Counted from the first letter of the stretch, positions 1 to 9,210 are shown. The stretch: 43,936 nt of DNA from Candidatus Kaiserbacteria bacterium (GCA_028286585.1 JAQBRI010000010.1:1-43936); one strand, 5' to 3'. Notes: generated by a model from the sequence alone, not told the origin. Program-made: numbers and translations.

Positions 1-2
1 AC

Positions 3-242
3 TTCCGCACCGCCCTCATCACCTGGCTCGGTGCTTCAGACAATGGACTGAGCAGAGTCCGAGCAGATGAACTCTGTGCCGGCAACACCTGTGTGACCGA
101 GGCACAACTCCAGCGGTTGCTGGGGACTGGAGGTGGGGGGATTGGGGGGACGCCGGTACAAGATACTTCTGATCAAACGGCAACGGACACACCGCATATT
201 GTAGACCCCATCATAGACTCAGTGGCTACTTCGACTCCTTAG
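3..242 (+). CDS. C-terminal fragment of a large surface/tail-fibre-like protein (partial at window start)
   Basis: Frame 3 is open from the window edge to TAG at 240-242: FRTALITWLGASDNGLSRVRADELCAGNTCVTEAQLQRLLGTGGGG...SVATSTP*. The LCAGNTCVTEAQLQRLL motif resembles ends of giant CPR surface proteins. Confidence 0.6.
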   Translation, partial: FRTALITWLGASDNGLSRVRADELCAGNTCVTEAQLQRLLGTGGGGIGGTPVQDTSDQTATDTPHIVDPIIDSVATSTP

Positions 243-284
243 ATACAGCATTAAAATATTTTTGCCTCGTACTACAATATGTAG

Positions 285-290
285 TACAAT
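285..290 (+). promoter_or_regulatory. -10 element (TACAAT) 9 nt upstream of ndk ATG
   Basis: gtagTACAATccgctgcatATG; no Shine-Dalgarno sequence. Confidence 0.5.
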
Positions 291-299
291 CCGCTGCAT

Positions 300-902
300 A
301 TGCAACATCCAAAAAAAGAACGAACGTTTGTTATTATCAAGCCAGACGGCATTCAGCGCGGACTTATGGGCGAAATTATCAAACGCTATGAACGTACCGG
401 TCTCAAGCTTGTTGGAATCAAATTTGGCATTCTCGATGAGAAGAAAGTATGGGTACACTACAACAAGGACGATGCGTGGTTTTTGAAAAAAGGAACAAAG
501 ATCGTAGAAGACAAGAAGGCAAACAATCTTCCTGTTGATAAAGAGGCCATCGAATATGGAAAGGATATTATCAAGCAGTTGGCAAAATTCATGACCAGCG
601 GCCCAACACTCTCAATGGTATGGGAGGGTAATCAGGCCGTTGCAGTAGTAACCAAAATAACCGGCACAACAGAACCTGCAACATCCGATGTAGGAACTAT
701 TCGAGGAGATTTGACCGTGGACTCATACACTATCGCAGCAGTCGATGATCGTGCAGTACGCAACTTAATTCATTGTTCAGAGTCACCCGAAGAAGCACAG
801 CGTGAAATTGGTATCTGGTTCACTGAAGGGGATATGACAGAATATCGTCATTTGGCAGAAGAGATACTATACGATGTAAATCTGGACGGCATTCTCGAAT
901 AA
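300..902 (+). CDS. ndk: Nucleoside diphosphate kinase (long form with insertion)
   Basis: ERTFVIIKPDGIQRGLMGEIIKRYE; catalytic His context RNLIHCSESPEEAQREIGIWF. Confidence 0.93.
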   Translation: MQHPKKERTFVIIKPDGIQRGLMGEIIKRYERTGLKLVGIKFGILDEKKVWVHYNKDDAWFLKKGTKIVEDKKANNLPVDKEAIEYGKDIIKQLAKFMTSGPTLSMVWEGNQAVAVVTKITGTTEPATSDVGTIRGDLTVDSYTIAAVDDRAVRNLIHCSESPEEAQREIGIWFTEGDMTEYRHLAEEILYDVNLDGILE

Positions 903-969
903 TTAAAACCTTAAAAATCAGCGCACTTCTTTGTCGCTGTTCAAAAAATATTTTTCACCATAGGCATAC

Positions 970-1394
970 ATGGAATACATTCACCAATCAACATATGGTC
1001 ATGCGGGAGGTTTTCATACGCTTAAGCCGTTGTTCGCAAAAAGCGGTGACCATATCTACGAAATGAAAGGAGGAAGACCCGACACAAAGCCAATTTATGC
1101 TGTAACTGGTGGGAAAGTGTATGCAACATCCTTTCATCCCAATGGTGCAAGTCAACATGCTTCGTTTGAAATACGAGGAAATAGTATGCACACAACATCC
1201 TACCACCCTGGGCACAGCCCCGTACGTTCCATGTCGATACGATAGATATAGACGCCCGTCAGATTTTAACGTATATAGAGCATAGGCTTGTTGCCTCTTT
1301 TGCCGGTGATATACTGAACAAAGCGATCGGCATGAACCTCTTGGATTACATCAAGGATGGTCGAATCGTTGCAAGCAATACGCTTGTATACTGA
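970..1394 (+). pseudogene. Hypothetical protein, apparently frameshifted (two ORF pieces joined near a CCCC run at about 1218)
   Basis: The 970-1245 frame is followed in the -1 frame by PRTFHVDTIDIDARQILTYIEHRLVASFAGDILNKAIGMNLLDYIKDGRIVASNTLVY* ending at 1394, just before a terminator. Confidence 0.45.
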
Positions 1395-1437
1395 GACTTT
1401 CCACCTGGTTCACCCAGGCTATCCTGCCGATCGTCTC

Positions 1438-1468
1438 AAAAACCTCTCACTCTGTGAGAGGTTTTTGA
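1438..1468 (+). terminator. Intrinsic terminator
   Basis: AAAACCTCTCAC-TCT-GTGAGAGGTTTTT. Confidence 0.8.
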
Positions 1469-1476
1469 CATATAAA

Positions 1477-1599
1477 TTTCAAACTCGTCGAAGCGTACGT
1501 TTGATAAAGCCTCTCGCAGCGCGGCGGCGCGAGAGGAGCAATTTGCCACCAGGCAAATATGCGTGCTTTAGAAAATGTATGCTGAGAAAGAGTTTGAAA
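1477..1599. repeat. Structured intergenic element E1 (long stem plus two hairpins, three-way junction)
   Basis: TTTCAAACTC/GAGTTTGAAA; AGCGTACGTTTGATAAAG/CTTTAGAAAATGTATGCT; CCTCTCGC/GCGAGAGG; ATTTGCC-ACCA-GGCAAAT. Confidence 0.6.
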
Positions 1600-1624
1600 T
1601 CAATCACTGTGCTAGAATATTCCT

Positions 1625-2998
1625 ATGAATGATAAAAAATCTGCATCCATCACATTCTATGGTGGAGCGGGTACGGTAACAGGTGCCAATTTTTTGCTCG
1701 ACACAGGAAACAAAAAAATCCTGATGGATTGTGGTGCGCTACAGCGCGAAGGATATACCTGTGATGTCGAAAATCTAAAACCATTTGCATACGAACCCCA
1801 CTCAATGGATGTGCTTATCGTAACCCACGCACACCAAGACCATATTGGACGTATTCCAAGGCTCGTGCATGAAGGCTTTTCGGGAGTTATCTACAGTACT
1901 CCTGCAACGCGGGATTTGGCCGCTATCATGTTTGAGGACTCACTTTCGGTAATGGCGCGCGAACAAGAACTGCATGGCTGTACGCCGCAATATGACGCTC
2001 ATGCGGTGGAGCGAGCACTTTCCTTGTGGAAAACACACGAATATCACGAATCATTTTCGATTGGTGATGGAACATTTAGTTTTTTGGATGCAGGGCATGT
2101 TCTTGGTTCGGCAATAATAAAATGCGAACGCAATGAAAAGGTTCTTTTGTTTACAGGTGATTTAGGAAATTCGCCTGATCCGCTTTTGCCCGATACAGAA
2201 TCTGCAGAAGGAGCCCATTATATTGTGATGGAGAGTGTGTACGGAGACAGGTTGCACGAGGACAAGGAAAATCGCACCGACATTTTAGCGGAGGCGATAC
2301 GTGACACGCAAAAGATCGGTGGAACTCTCCTTATCCCTTCGTTTTCACTTGAGCGTACACAAATATTGTTGTTTGAAATTAAGGAACTCCTTGCACTCAA
2401 AAAAATACAACCAATACCAGTGTATCTTGATGCCCCTTTGGGAATTAGAGTAACAGAAGTATTTAGAAAATACGCTTCGTTGTTTAATGAGCATGTTCGC
2501 GATTCTATTCAACAATTTGGGGACGCGTTTACCTTTGATGGCCTGCATGTGGTGCATAATACACGCGCCTCAGCGAATATTCACGAAAGTGCCGACCCTA
2601 AGATAATCATTGCAGGCGCCGGCATGTCGAACGGCGGGCGTATTAGGGCACATGAAATGAAGTACCTGGGAGATAAAAATGCCCATGTTTTGTTTGTCGG
2701 ATATCAAGCACCTGGTTCACTTGGACGGCGCATACAAGACGGTAATAAGAATGTAAAAATCGACGGTAAGCCAGTTACGGTGCGCGCGTCCATTTCCTCA
2801 CTTGGCGGATATTCGGGACATCGAGATCGCGACGGTTTGATGCAGTTTGTCGAAGGATCGCTCAAAACGATACAAGAAGTATTTGTAACGATGGGTGAAC
2901 CAAAGGCAGAATTATTTCTTGCACAACGTCTTCGAGATTTTTTCTCTATTAATGCACAGGTTCCGGAAAGTGGACAGACTATTTCTATTCAATGGTGA
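1625..2998 (+). CDS. Metallo-beta-lactamase/beta-CASP RNA-processing exonuclease-like protein
   Basis: FYGGAGTVTGANFLLDTGNKKILMDCGALQ; THAHQDHIGRIP; GAGMSNGGRI; SLGGYSGHRDRDGL. Confidence 0.9.
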   Translation: MNDKKSASITFYGGAGTVTGANFLLDTGNKKILMDCGALQREGYTCDVENLKPFAYEPHSMDVLIVTHAHQDHIGRIPRLVHEGFSGVIYSTPATRDLAAIMFEDSLSVMAREQELHGCTPQYDAHAVERALSLWKTHEYHESFSIGDGTFSFLDAGHVLGSAIIKCERNEKVLLFTGDLGNSPDPLLPDTESAEGAHYIVMESVYGDRLHEDKENRTDILAEAIRDTQKIGGTLLIPSFSLERTQILLFEIKELLALKKIQPIPVYLDAPLGIRVTEVFRKYASLFNEHVRDSIQQFGDAFTFDGLHVVHNTRASANIHESADPKIIIAGAGMSNGGRIRAHEMKYLGDKNAHVLFVGYQAPGSLGRRIQDGNKNVKIDGKPVTVRASISSLGGYSGHRDRDGLMQFVEGSLKTIQEVFVTMGEPKAELFLAQRLRDFFSINAQVPESGQTISIQW

Positions 2999-3010
2999 TA
3001 TACTTTGTGT

Positions 3011-3691
3011 ATGAAAAAACCGATTCATCCTAATCACGTTACGGTGCCGCGAAATTTTTGTCGGCTACCAGATGGATATGGTGTAGTTAAGGTTGGTGTA
3101 TCGGGTTCAGCTGACCTATCTCATAATTCACTCGATACGTTTGAAATTGCAAAAGCAGTTGGACGCGAAATCGCACTTGCGGGCGCAATTACCGTAACGG
3201 GTGCTACCACAGGATTTCCAATGTATGCAGCAATGGGTGCAAAAGATGAATGTGGATTTTCCATTGGTTATTCTCCTGCAAGCACCGAGCATGAACATAT
3301 TGTTGAATATCAGCTCCCGCGTGATTATATGGATGCTGTTGTATATACGGGATTCGGTTATGCTGGGCGCGATTTGTTGTTTGTACGCGCTTGTGACGCA
3401 CTTATCATCGGACCTGGACGCATTGGTACCTTGAATGAGTTTGCGGTAGGATTTGAGACTCATATTCCTATGGGAATTTTGGAAGGGAATTGGGATACTG
3501 ACGAGCTCATCCATTTGATCATTGATGCGGCACATCGACCAAACCCCAACGTAATCTTTGATTCGGATCCAAAAGCGCTAGTTGAACGACTAATCGAGAT
3601 GGTCATGAAGTCAAAAAGCGAACTTGAACGTGTATACCAAAACTATGACGGCTACTCTGCGACTGGTAAGAACGCTGACGTGATTTTGTAA
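3011..3691 (+). CDS. LOG-family/SLOG Rossmann-fold nucleotide-binding protein
   Basis: VGVSGSADLSHNSLDTFEIAKAVGREIALAGAITVTGATTGFP; IIGPGRIGTLNEFAVGFE. ATG at 3011 preferred over the upstream TTG used in the ORF track. Confidence 0.75.
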   Translation: MKKPIHPNHVTVPRNFCRLPDGYGVVKVGVSGSADLSHNSLDTFEIAKAVGREIALAGAITVTGATTGFPMYAAMGAKDECGFSIGYSPASTEHEHIVEYQLPRDYMDAVVYTGFGYAGRDLLFVRACDALIIGPGRIGTLNEFAVGFETHIPMGILEGNWDTDELIHLIIDAAHRPNPNVIFDSDPKALVERLIEMVMKSKSELERVYQNYDGYSATGKNADVIL

Positions 3692-3700
3692 TCACATTAA

Positions 3701-3866
3701 TCTTCTTGAGGTATGCAATTTTCAGAGCCTCTCGGAGCGCGACCATTTTTTAAAGATTGTACTCGATCTATTTAAAAAGGAAGTGTAAAGCCGACGGCGC
3801 GAGAGGGACTAATTTTTCAGCAGAAAAATATAGTGTGTTCTGAAAATTCGTATGCCGTAAAGAAGA
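3701..3866. repeat. Structured intergenic element E2 (same fold as E1, with a UACU hairpin inside one arm)
   Basis: GGTATGCaATTTTCAGA/TCTGAAAATTcGTATGCC outer stem; GCCTCTCG/CGAGAGG; ATTTTTC-AGCA-GAAAAAT. Confidence 0.6.
3743..3785 (+). repeat. UACU-hairpin element copy C (partial, hairpin I plus linker)
   Basis: TTTTTAAA-GATTG-TACT-CGATC-ta-TTTAAAAA-GGAAGTG. Confidence 0.6.
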
Positions 3867-3870
3867 TCAA

Positions 3871-3904
3871 ATAAAAAAGACCCTGTTGAGGGTCTTTTTT
3901 ATTT
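3871..3904. terminator. Bidirectional intrinsic terminator
   Basis: AAAAAAGACCCTgttgAGGGTCTTTTTT between convergent genes. Confidence 0.85.
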
Positions 3905-3913
3905 GATTCAGAT

Positions 3914-4261
3914 TTATTGAGCTACGTGCTTTACAACACGAGTAAAGATTTCTGGGTAATCCTTGGCGAGAGTGGAGAGAACCTTGCGATCCAATCCGAC
4001 GTTTGCCTTTTTGAGGTTGCCGATCAATTTTGAATATGAAATCCCTTCTGGGCGAGCAGCAGCGTTGATGCGGAGTGACCATGTTGCACGCGCAATTCGC
4101 TTCTTTGTCTTTCGGTCACGAAATGCGTGAGTACCAGCGTGGGCAATAGCTACCTTTGCAGTCTTTTCCTTGTTTCCGCGATCAAAACGATATCCTTTGA
4201 CTTGAGCAAGGACATTCTTTCTCCGCTTGTTTTTTGTAGTACCTCGTTTGACGCGTGACAT
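3914..4261 (-). CDS. rplT: Ribosomal protein bL20
   Basis: MSRVKRGTTKNKRRKNVLAQVKGYRFDRGN...ATWSLRINAAAR. Confidence 0.95.
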   Translation of the reverse strand: MSRVKRGTTKNKRRKNVLAQVKGYRFDRGNKEKTAKVAIAHAGTHAFRDRKTKKRIARATWSLRINAAARPEGISYSKLIGNLKKANVGLDRKVLSTLAKDYPEIFTRVVKHVAQ

Positions 4262-4294
4262 AAAAATTAGTGATTAGTTGTTAGGGTATAGGGG

Positions 4295-4483
4295 TTAGGT
4301 CTTGAGAAAACGACTTTTAGCAGTGTTATTAAAAGCTGCATGAAAAGCTACTCCTCGCTTCTTGTGCTGGGAAGCTGTACCACTGTCCTTAGAATTAAAG
4401 TGGTTTTGACCCGGTGCGCGAGCGATGATTTTGCCAGTCTTTGTGACTCGCAATCGCTTCATAAATGATTTGTTAGTTTTCAT
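4295..4483 (-). CDS. rpmI: Ribosomal protein bL35
   Basis: MKTNKSFMKRLRVTKTGKIIARAPGQNHFNSKDSG...; canonical infC-rpmI-rplT order. Confidence 0.9.
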   Translation of the reverse strand: MKTNKSFMKRLRVTKTGKIIARAPGQNHFNSKDSGTASQHKKRGVAFHAAFNNTAKSRFLKT

Positions 4484-5123
4484 GGTTGTCTGTTTTTGGT
4501 TCACTTTCTGGCTCACTGGCAATTGCGGTCTCGAGTGCTAAATCGGCGATTTTAGGCGGTTTTGTGGCACTTGGTCGCTTGGTAGTGTCTCGTTCGATGA
4601 TCACTGAGAGGCCTTTTGGACTTTTCTTGATCTCGTCCGCTATTTTATACGATTCTGGCACAAAAGCAAGGAAACGCTCCAATCTCTCCTTGAGAAATTC
4701 GAAATCCATGTACTTGTAACGGCCCCACAAAAAGAGATCGATCTTGGCACGATGACCCTCTTTGAGCCATATTCCAATTTTATTTGCCTTGATACGCATG
4801 TCGTTGTCGGAAGTACCGATCTTGACCTGTGTTTCTTTAATTTCGACCACTTTTGCTTTGGACTTAACTTCTTTGTCCTTTTTCTTGAGTTCGTATTTAA
4901 ACTTGCCATAGTCGGTAATACGACATACTGGCGGTACAGCGTTAGGGGATACCTCGATCAAATCGAAGCCCATTTCACGAGCTTTATCGAGTGCGTCCTT
5001 TGTAGCCAAGACGCCAAAATTTTCACCCTCAGGGCCGATTACACGCACTTCACGTGCACGAATACTCTCGTTCATGTTGACGCGTTCTTTTTCTGCTTGT
5101 GCTGTGTATTTTGTAAATCCCAT
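4473..5123 (-). CDS. infC: Translation initiation factor IF-3
   Basis: NESIRAREVRVIGPEGENFGVLATKDALDKAREMGFDLIEVSPNAVPPVCRITDYGKFKYE. Confidence 0.95.
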   Translation of the reverse strand: MGFTKYTAQAEKERVNMNESIRAREVRVIGPEGENFGVLATKDALDKAREMGFDLIEVSPNAVPPVCRITDYGKFKYELKKKDKEVKSKAKVVEIKETQVKIGTSDNDMRIKANKIGIWLKEGHRAKIDLFLWGRYKYMDFEFLKERLERFLAFVPESYKIADEIKKSPKGLSVIIERDTTKRPSATKPPKIADLALETAIASEPESEPKTDNHEN

Positions 5124-5230
5124 CTTGTGTAAAGTTGTGTCCGAAGATTATACCATATATTAGACCTGATTACAAAATCCGTACCTAAATCCGGCGACCG
5201 CGGGGGTTAGGTACGGATGATTGAGGGACG

Positions 5231-6808
5231 TTACCGGCCGGCAATGAGGTGACGCAGATATACGAGTGCATTCGTAAGTTTTATTCTAAGATCGGTAAGT
5301 ATTGCCTGAGTACGTTCAATCGCACTGCTTGAATTTGTAGTAGGGGTAGGCGAGTACGTGTCGGACCCTGATCCGCGAAGATCCGTCGAGGTAAACGTTT
5401 GTGAGCCAAAAGCTGGCTGCGTACTGCGTATCACATTTGAAGAACCGGTAGACGAGCCTTGAACACCAGTATCTTCAGAACCTTGTCCTGCGGTGCTTAC
5501 CGAATTTGAACCGGAAGATACTCCTATTTGGGAAAGTGATTGAGAAAAAGGATTGAGTTGCGACACGTCTGTGCTGTCGCTGTTGAGAGCGATACTGCCG
5601 CCCGTGTTGCTACTTGTGTTGGTTGAAACACTGGATGTAGGAGATTGCATGAGGTTATAAAGCTGAGTACTGACTGAAGGAGATGTTGCGGTTGTTGTGG
5701 TAGCAGATGATATCGGAGTACCGGAAGTTATTCCGGAAAGTATTGAAGATATTCCCGTTTGTGAAGTACCAGGCGTTGATCCCAATGATGATGCAGGAGA
5801 TCCCGAAGAAGAAGGGGAGCTAGCGCCAGTGGGTTGACTTGCCTGAGCTGGGGCTGGAGCAGCCTGAGCAGTTGGTGCAGCTCCATTGAGTGGATAACAA
5901 AAACCATTTGAAAATACAGAACCTGGTGCGCACTGATTTTGTGGGGCTACACACTGCATTACTCCACTAACGAGTACGCCCGTTCCCGCAGCACACTGAC
6001 TTTGATTAGTAGGCTGACTCGCACAAACTAAAGGAGGCCCTACACTAACCACGGTCTGTCCGACACCACAAGAAGTAGCACATTGATAAAGACTATTACA
6101 TGATGGCTGAGTACTAGGATCATTGGTTGGAGCAGAACCCGTGCCATCCTCATCACCCGGGGTGACCGTTTTATTGTTGACTGTTCCACTTGGTTCGATA
6201 TGCCACATTTCATTTGAAAGTGGAAAGTGCAATTGAAATTGAGCTGATGCCTTCTGAATCGTAGTAGTGATGTTACTTAAGTCCGCCGCTAGTCCTCGAT
6301 TGTGATTCGATCCGTTTCCACATGTAACTGCATTTGTTTCTGCCGAACATGGCGGTGGAGCAACCCATTTACGTGCAGCTGCAGCGCTTCCGTATTTTTG
6401 GACTGCTGCATTAAAGAGCTGCGCCTGAGTTGTCGGTGATCGATATGCGCTAACAATATTAACTTGAGGATATGCCTGAATAAATTTAGAAAGACGGCAT
6501 GCAAAGTCGGCATTTAACATCGTTATACCTTTGTTACCGGCTGCAGCGCTGGCTGCACCCGGTTTATAGTGCTGCAAAAGAAATGGATACGGGCTTGTTG
6601 GACAGCCTCCTGTTACCATATTTAAATCTTTGGGACATATCTGCCCTGGAGCTTTTTGGTCGAGTACAGTGAAGGAGGAAACTTCGTCGGCGGTTGGAGT
6701 GTGACAACCAGTTGTTATTTGCGCTTGTGCCAACGAAGGAGTGATGAACTGTCCGCTTACAATATACAAAACATATATCAAGGCAGTGACGCCTATCTTT
6801 TTTCTCAT
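5231..6808 (-). CDS. Secreted M15-type (VanY/D-Ala-D-Ala carboxypeptidase-like) peptidase with long Ser/Thr-rich tail
   Basis: Signal peptide; NHNRGLAADLS (HxxxxxxD), EMWHIEP (ExxH); low-complexity S/T/P tail. ATG at 6808 preferred because the track N-terminus MRYTER translates a TATACT -10 box. Confidence 0.75.
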   Translation of the reverse strand: MRKKIGVTALIYVLYIVSGQFITPSLAQAQITTGCHTPTADEVSSFTVLDQKAPGQICPKDLNMVTGGCPTSPYPFLLQHYKPGAASAAAGNKGITMLNADFACRLSKFIQAYPQVNIVSAYRSPTTQAQLFNAAVQKYGSAAAARKWVAPPPCSAETNAVTCGNGSNHNRGLAADLSNITTTIQKASAQFQLHFPLSNEMWHIEPSGTVNNKTVTPGDEDGTGSAPTNDPSTQPSCNSLYQCATSCGVGQTVVSVGPPLVCASQPTNQSQCAAGTGVLVSGVMQCVAPQNQCAPGSVFSNGFCYPLNGAAPTAQAAPAPAQASQPTGASSPSSSGSPASSLGSTPGTSQTGISSILSGITSGTPISSATTTTATSPSVSTQLYNLMQSPTSSVSTNTSSNTGGSIALNSDSTDVSQLNPFSQSLSQIGVSSGSNSVSTAGQGSEDTGVQGSSTGSSNVIRSTQPAFGSQTFTSTDLRGSGSDTYSPTPTTNSSSAIERTQAILTDLRIKLTNALVYLRHLIAGR

Positions 6809-6843
6809 GCGCTCAGTATAACGCATTTTTACGCACCGCTCTT

Positions 6844-8325
6844 TTATGGTGTGTATACCGTTGATCGCAAATATTGTAGTGCATGAACAACTATTTCTTG
6901 TAGTTGAGAAAACTTTTGCTGACTGTTTTCGACGAATGTATTGAATGCCGGGGTAGGGGAATATCCAGGTTCATCACCAATGTTTTGGAGATTGCCGGAC
7001 GTAAATGTGCTTGAGCCTGGTATTTGTTGAGTCGGTGCAAGTGTTTGTGATGATGTGTTTGGGTTTGTATCTTGATTTGCTGTAGTTGAAACCATTTGAT
7101 CCGTCGAGCCGTATGTGTCGTTCGTGTCTTGTTCACCCATCGCATTCATTTTTTGAAAAAACGTTGCTGTAGTTTGGAGATCAGACACTTGTACGATGTC
7201 TGCATTGAGTGCGGTTGGTGTGGTAGTTGGTATTTTTGCAGTTCCAATAGTTCCAGGTGTGTTGATCTGTGTCGCAAGTTGGATTAACTGACTAGCTACG
7301 TTTGATTGTGTATTTGTTGACGTGCTTCCCGGGGTGACGATCCCATTAAATCCCAAAAAGAGTGATGAAATAGGATTGCTCGTGCTACCAGTGGAATTGT
7401 TTGTTAATCCAGTGCCAGTGAGTCCTGGAATTGATTGCTTTGAAATTGGAGGGAGTGAGGACGTGCTGCCGGTACTGCCTCCACTAGAAGAGGGAGAAGA
7501 GGGAGAAGAGGGAGAAGAGGGAGTCGAAGGCGTTGATCCTGAAGGAGAAGATTGTGGACTCTGTGCCGATGCTGGATAACAGATACCGTCAAATCCTTGT
7601 GTGCCGGCAGGACAGTTTTGCGTTGACTGATAATAATCTTGATATGCTTTGTTGCCGTCGTTATAAAGAGATGCAGGATTCGATCCGCCTCCGCCGCCTG
7701 CTATTTGGTTTTGGGTATTACTACCGCATACGTCACATTGATTGCGCGGAGGAAGTTTGGCCATAATCTGAATATGGCCAGGATCACAAAAGCCGGAAGT
7801 ATATGAACATCCAGTCTGAACGTTGAGGGTAGGAATAGGAGTCAATCCGTATTGTGGTGCGTTGGTGCGCATCCAGCGCAATGTTTCTTTTGAGGCATTA
7901 TTAAAATCTGCGGCAAGTCCGTATTGATGATATGAACCGCATGCACCAACTTGTGTTGCACCACTTGGTAACCCGGCCTGCGTTGCGGCACTTCGGTACG
8001 AGTCGGTGATCGTTGGTGGTCCGCCCGGGACTGCTTTCATAAGTTTAGCGAGGCGTTCTGCGTAATCCGAATTTAGACATTGGATTTTTGCCGGAGAACT
8101 TGAATGTTGCTTGAGGTATTCTTTTGCTGCACCAGCATCTTTTCCTGCGGCAGCATTGTTTGGTTGCCAACAAGAAGCAGACGTAGGAATGCCGGCTGCT
8201 GTAGCTTCGGCACGTGATGTACCAATCGGGACAGTACCAGCGGGGCAATCACTTTGCGCCGAAACAAATCCGCCATACATAAGCACACTCAAAAATGGGA
8301 GTGCTATCATGGCAAATTTCTTCAT
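6844..8325 (-). CDS. Secreted M15-like peptidase paralogue with Ser/Pro/Thr-rich tail
   Basis: YHQYGLAADFNN (HxxxxxxD), CDPGHIQIM; same architecture and C-terminal motif as the neighbour. Start at 8325 for the same reason. Confidence 0.7.
   Translation of the reverse strand: MKKFAMIALPFLSVLMYGGFVSAQSDCPAGTVPIGTSRAEATAAGIPTSASCWQPNNAAAGKDAGAAKEYLKQHSSSPAKIQCLNSDYAERLAKLMKAVPGGPPTITDSYRSAATQAGLPSGATQVGACGSYHQYGLAADFNNASKETLRWMRTNAPQYGLTPIPTLNVQTGCSYTSGFCDPGHIQIMAKLPPRNQCDVCGSNTQNQIAGGGGGSNPASLYNDGNKAYQDYYQSTQNCPAGTQGFDGICYPASAQSPQSSPSGSTPSTPSSPSSPSSPSSSGGSTGSTSSLPPISKQSIPGLTGTGLTNNSTGSTSNPISSLFLGFNGIVTPGSTSTNTQSNVASQLIQLATQINTPGTIGTAKIPTTTPTALNADIVQVSDLQTTATFFQKMNAMGEQDTNDTYGSTDQMVSTTANQDTNPNTSSQTLAPTQQIPGSSTFTSGNLQNIGDEPGYSPTPAFNTFVENSQQKFSQLQEIVVHALQYLRSTVYTP
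7487..7524. repeat. Short 9-bp tandem repeat coding SPS tripeptides
   Basis: gaagagggagaagagggagaagagggagaagaggga. Confidence 0.85.
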
Positions 8326-8413
8326 CCTGTCAGTATATCGCATGTTTTAAATCGGAGATTAGATAATAGAGTACTATATGGACAGCCCATAAAGCCGTGC
8401 TACAGTTTCAAAC

Positions 8414-9151
8414 ATGCTTACCATTATTGCTATCGGAGTTTGTGTCGCTACCTTGATTGGAGGCATATTTGCACTTCATCTTAATGACAAGCTCCATCTC
8501 ATTCTCGGATTTAGTGCTGGCGCTGTTATTGGGGTTGCCTTTTTTGACCTTTTGCCAGAAAGTCTTGATCTTGCGAGTCAAACCTACGGCGCTCACATGT
8601 TGCTGACTGTTACTGCGCTTGGCTTTGCGCTTTATTTGATACTTGATCGCTATGTATTGCTCCATAATCACGACACCAATGCACATAATGAACATGGCGA
8701 GCATGATGCACATATTGAACGGGGGATGTTTGGCGCCTTGAGTTTGTCGGCACACAGTTTTCTTGATGGTATTGCGATAGGACTTTCGTTTCAGGTATCA
8801 ACTGCTGTTGGTGCTGTAGTGGCGCTCGCTGTTTTGGCACATGATTTTTCAGATGGTATCAATACGGTTAGTATGATTCTCAAAAATGAAGGCGGACGTC
8901 GCACCGCAACAAAGTGGTTACTCACGGATGCGCTTGCTCCAGTTGCCGGTATTATCGCCACTAACTTTTTTGTGGTTTCAGAACCGCAGCTTGGATTACT
9001 GCTCGCACTTTTTGCCGGATTCTTTTTTTATATTGGCGCGAGCGATTTAATACCGGAAAGTTATCATGCGCACCCAATGCGTTGGACAACACTTTCAACC
9101 GTTTTGGGAATGGTAAGTTTGTACGCGGTCATTAGGCTGGCAGGAGTATAA
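8414..9151 (+). CDS. ZIP-family metal transporter
   Basis: HSFLDGIAIGLSFQ; LAHDFSDGINTVSMIL; His-rich loop HNHDTNAHNEHGEHDAHIE. Confidence 0.85.
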   Translation: MLTIIAIGVCVATLIGGIFALHLNDKLHLILGFSAGAVIGVAFFDLLPESLDLASQTYGAHMLLTVTALGFALYLILDRYVLLHNHDTNAHNEHGEHDAHIERGMFGALSLSAHSFLDGIAIGLSFQVSTAVGAVVALAVLAHDFSDGINTVSMILKNEGGRRTATKWLLTDALAPVAGIIATNFFVVSEPQLGLLLALFAGFFFYIGASDLIPESYHAHPMRWTTLSTVLGMVSLYAVIRLAGV

Positions 9152-9183
9152 AAAATAAAATCCCCGCACACGGCGAGGATAAA
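9148..9183 (-). terminator. Intrinsic terminator for the minus-strand small gene
   Basis: Minus strand: CCTCGC-CGTGT-GCGGGG-ATTTTATTTTTT. Confidence 0.6.
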
Positions 9184-9210
9184 TAGGAGGCTGGTAGTCG
9201 GCAAAAACTT

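Noticed and set aside
7487-7524. Short direct repeats resembling a CRISPR array
   Set aside because: 9-bp units with no spacers, in frame within the coding sequence (SPS repeats), no cas genes.
7322-7579. Plus-strand ORF rich in E/G/V (EEGEEGEEGEEGVEG)
   Set aside because: Antisense shadow of the SPS repeat in the M15-like gene.
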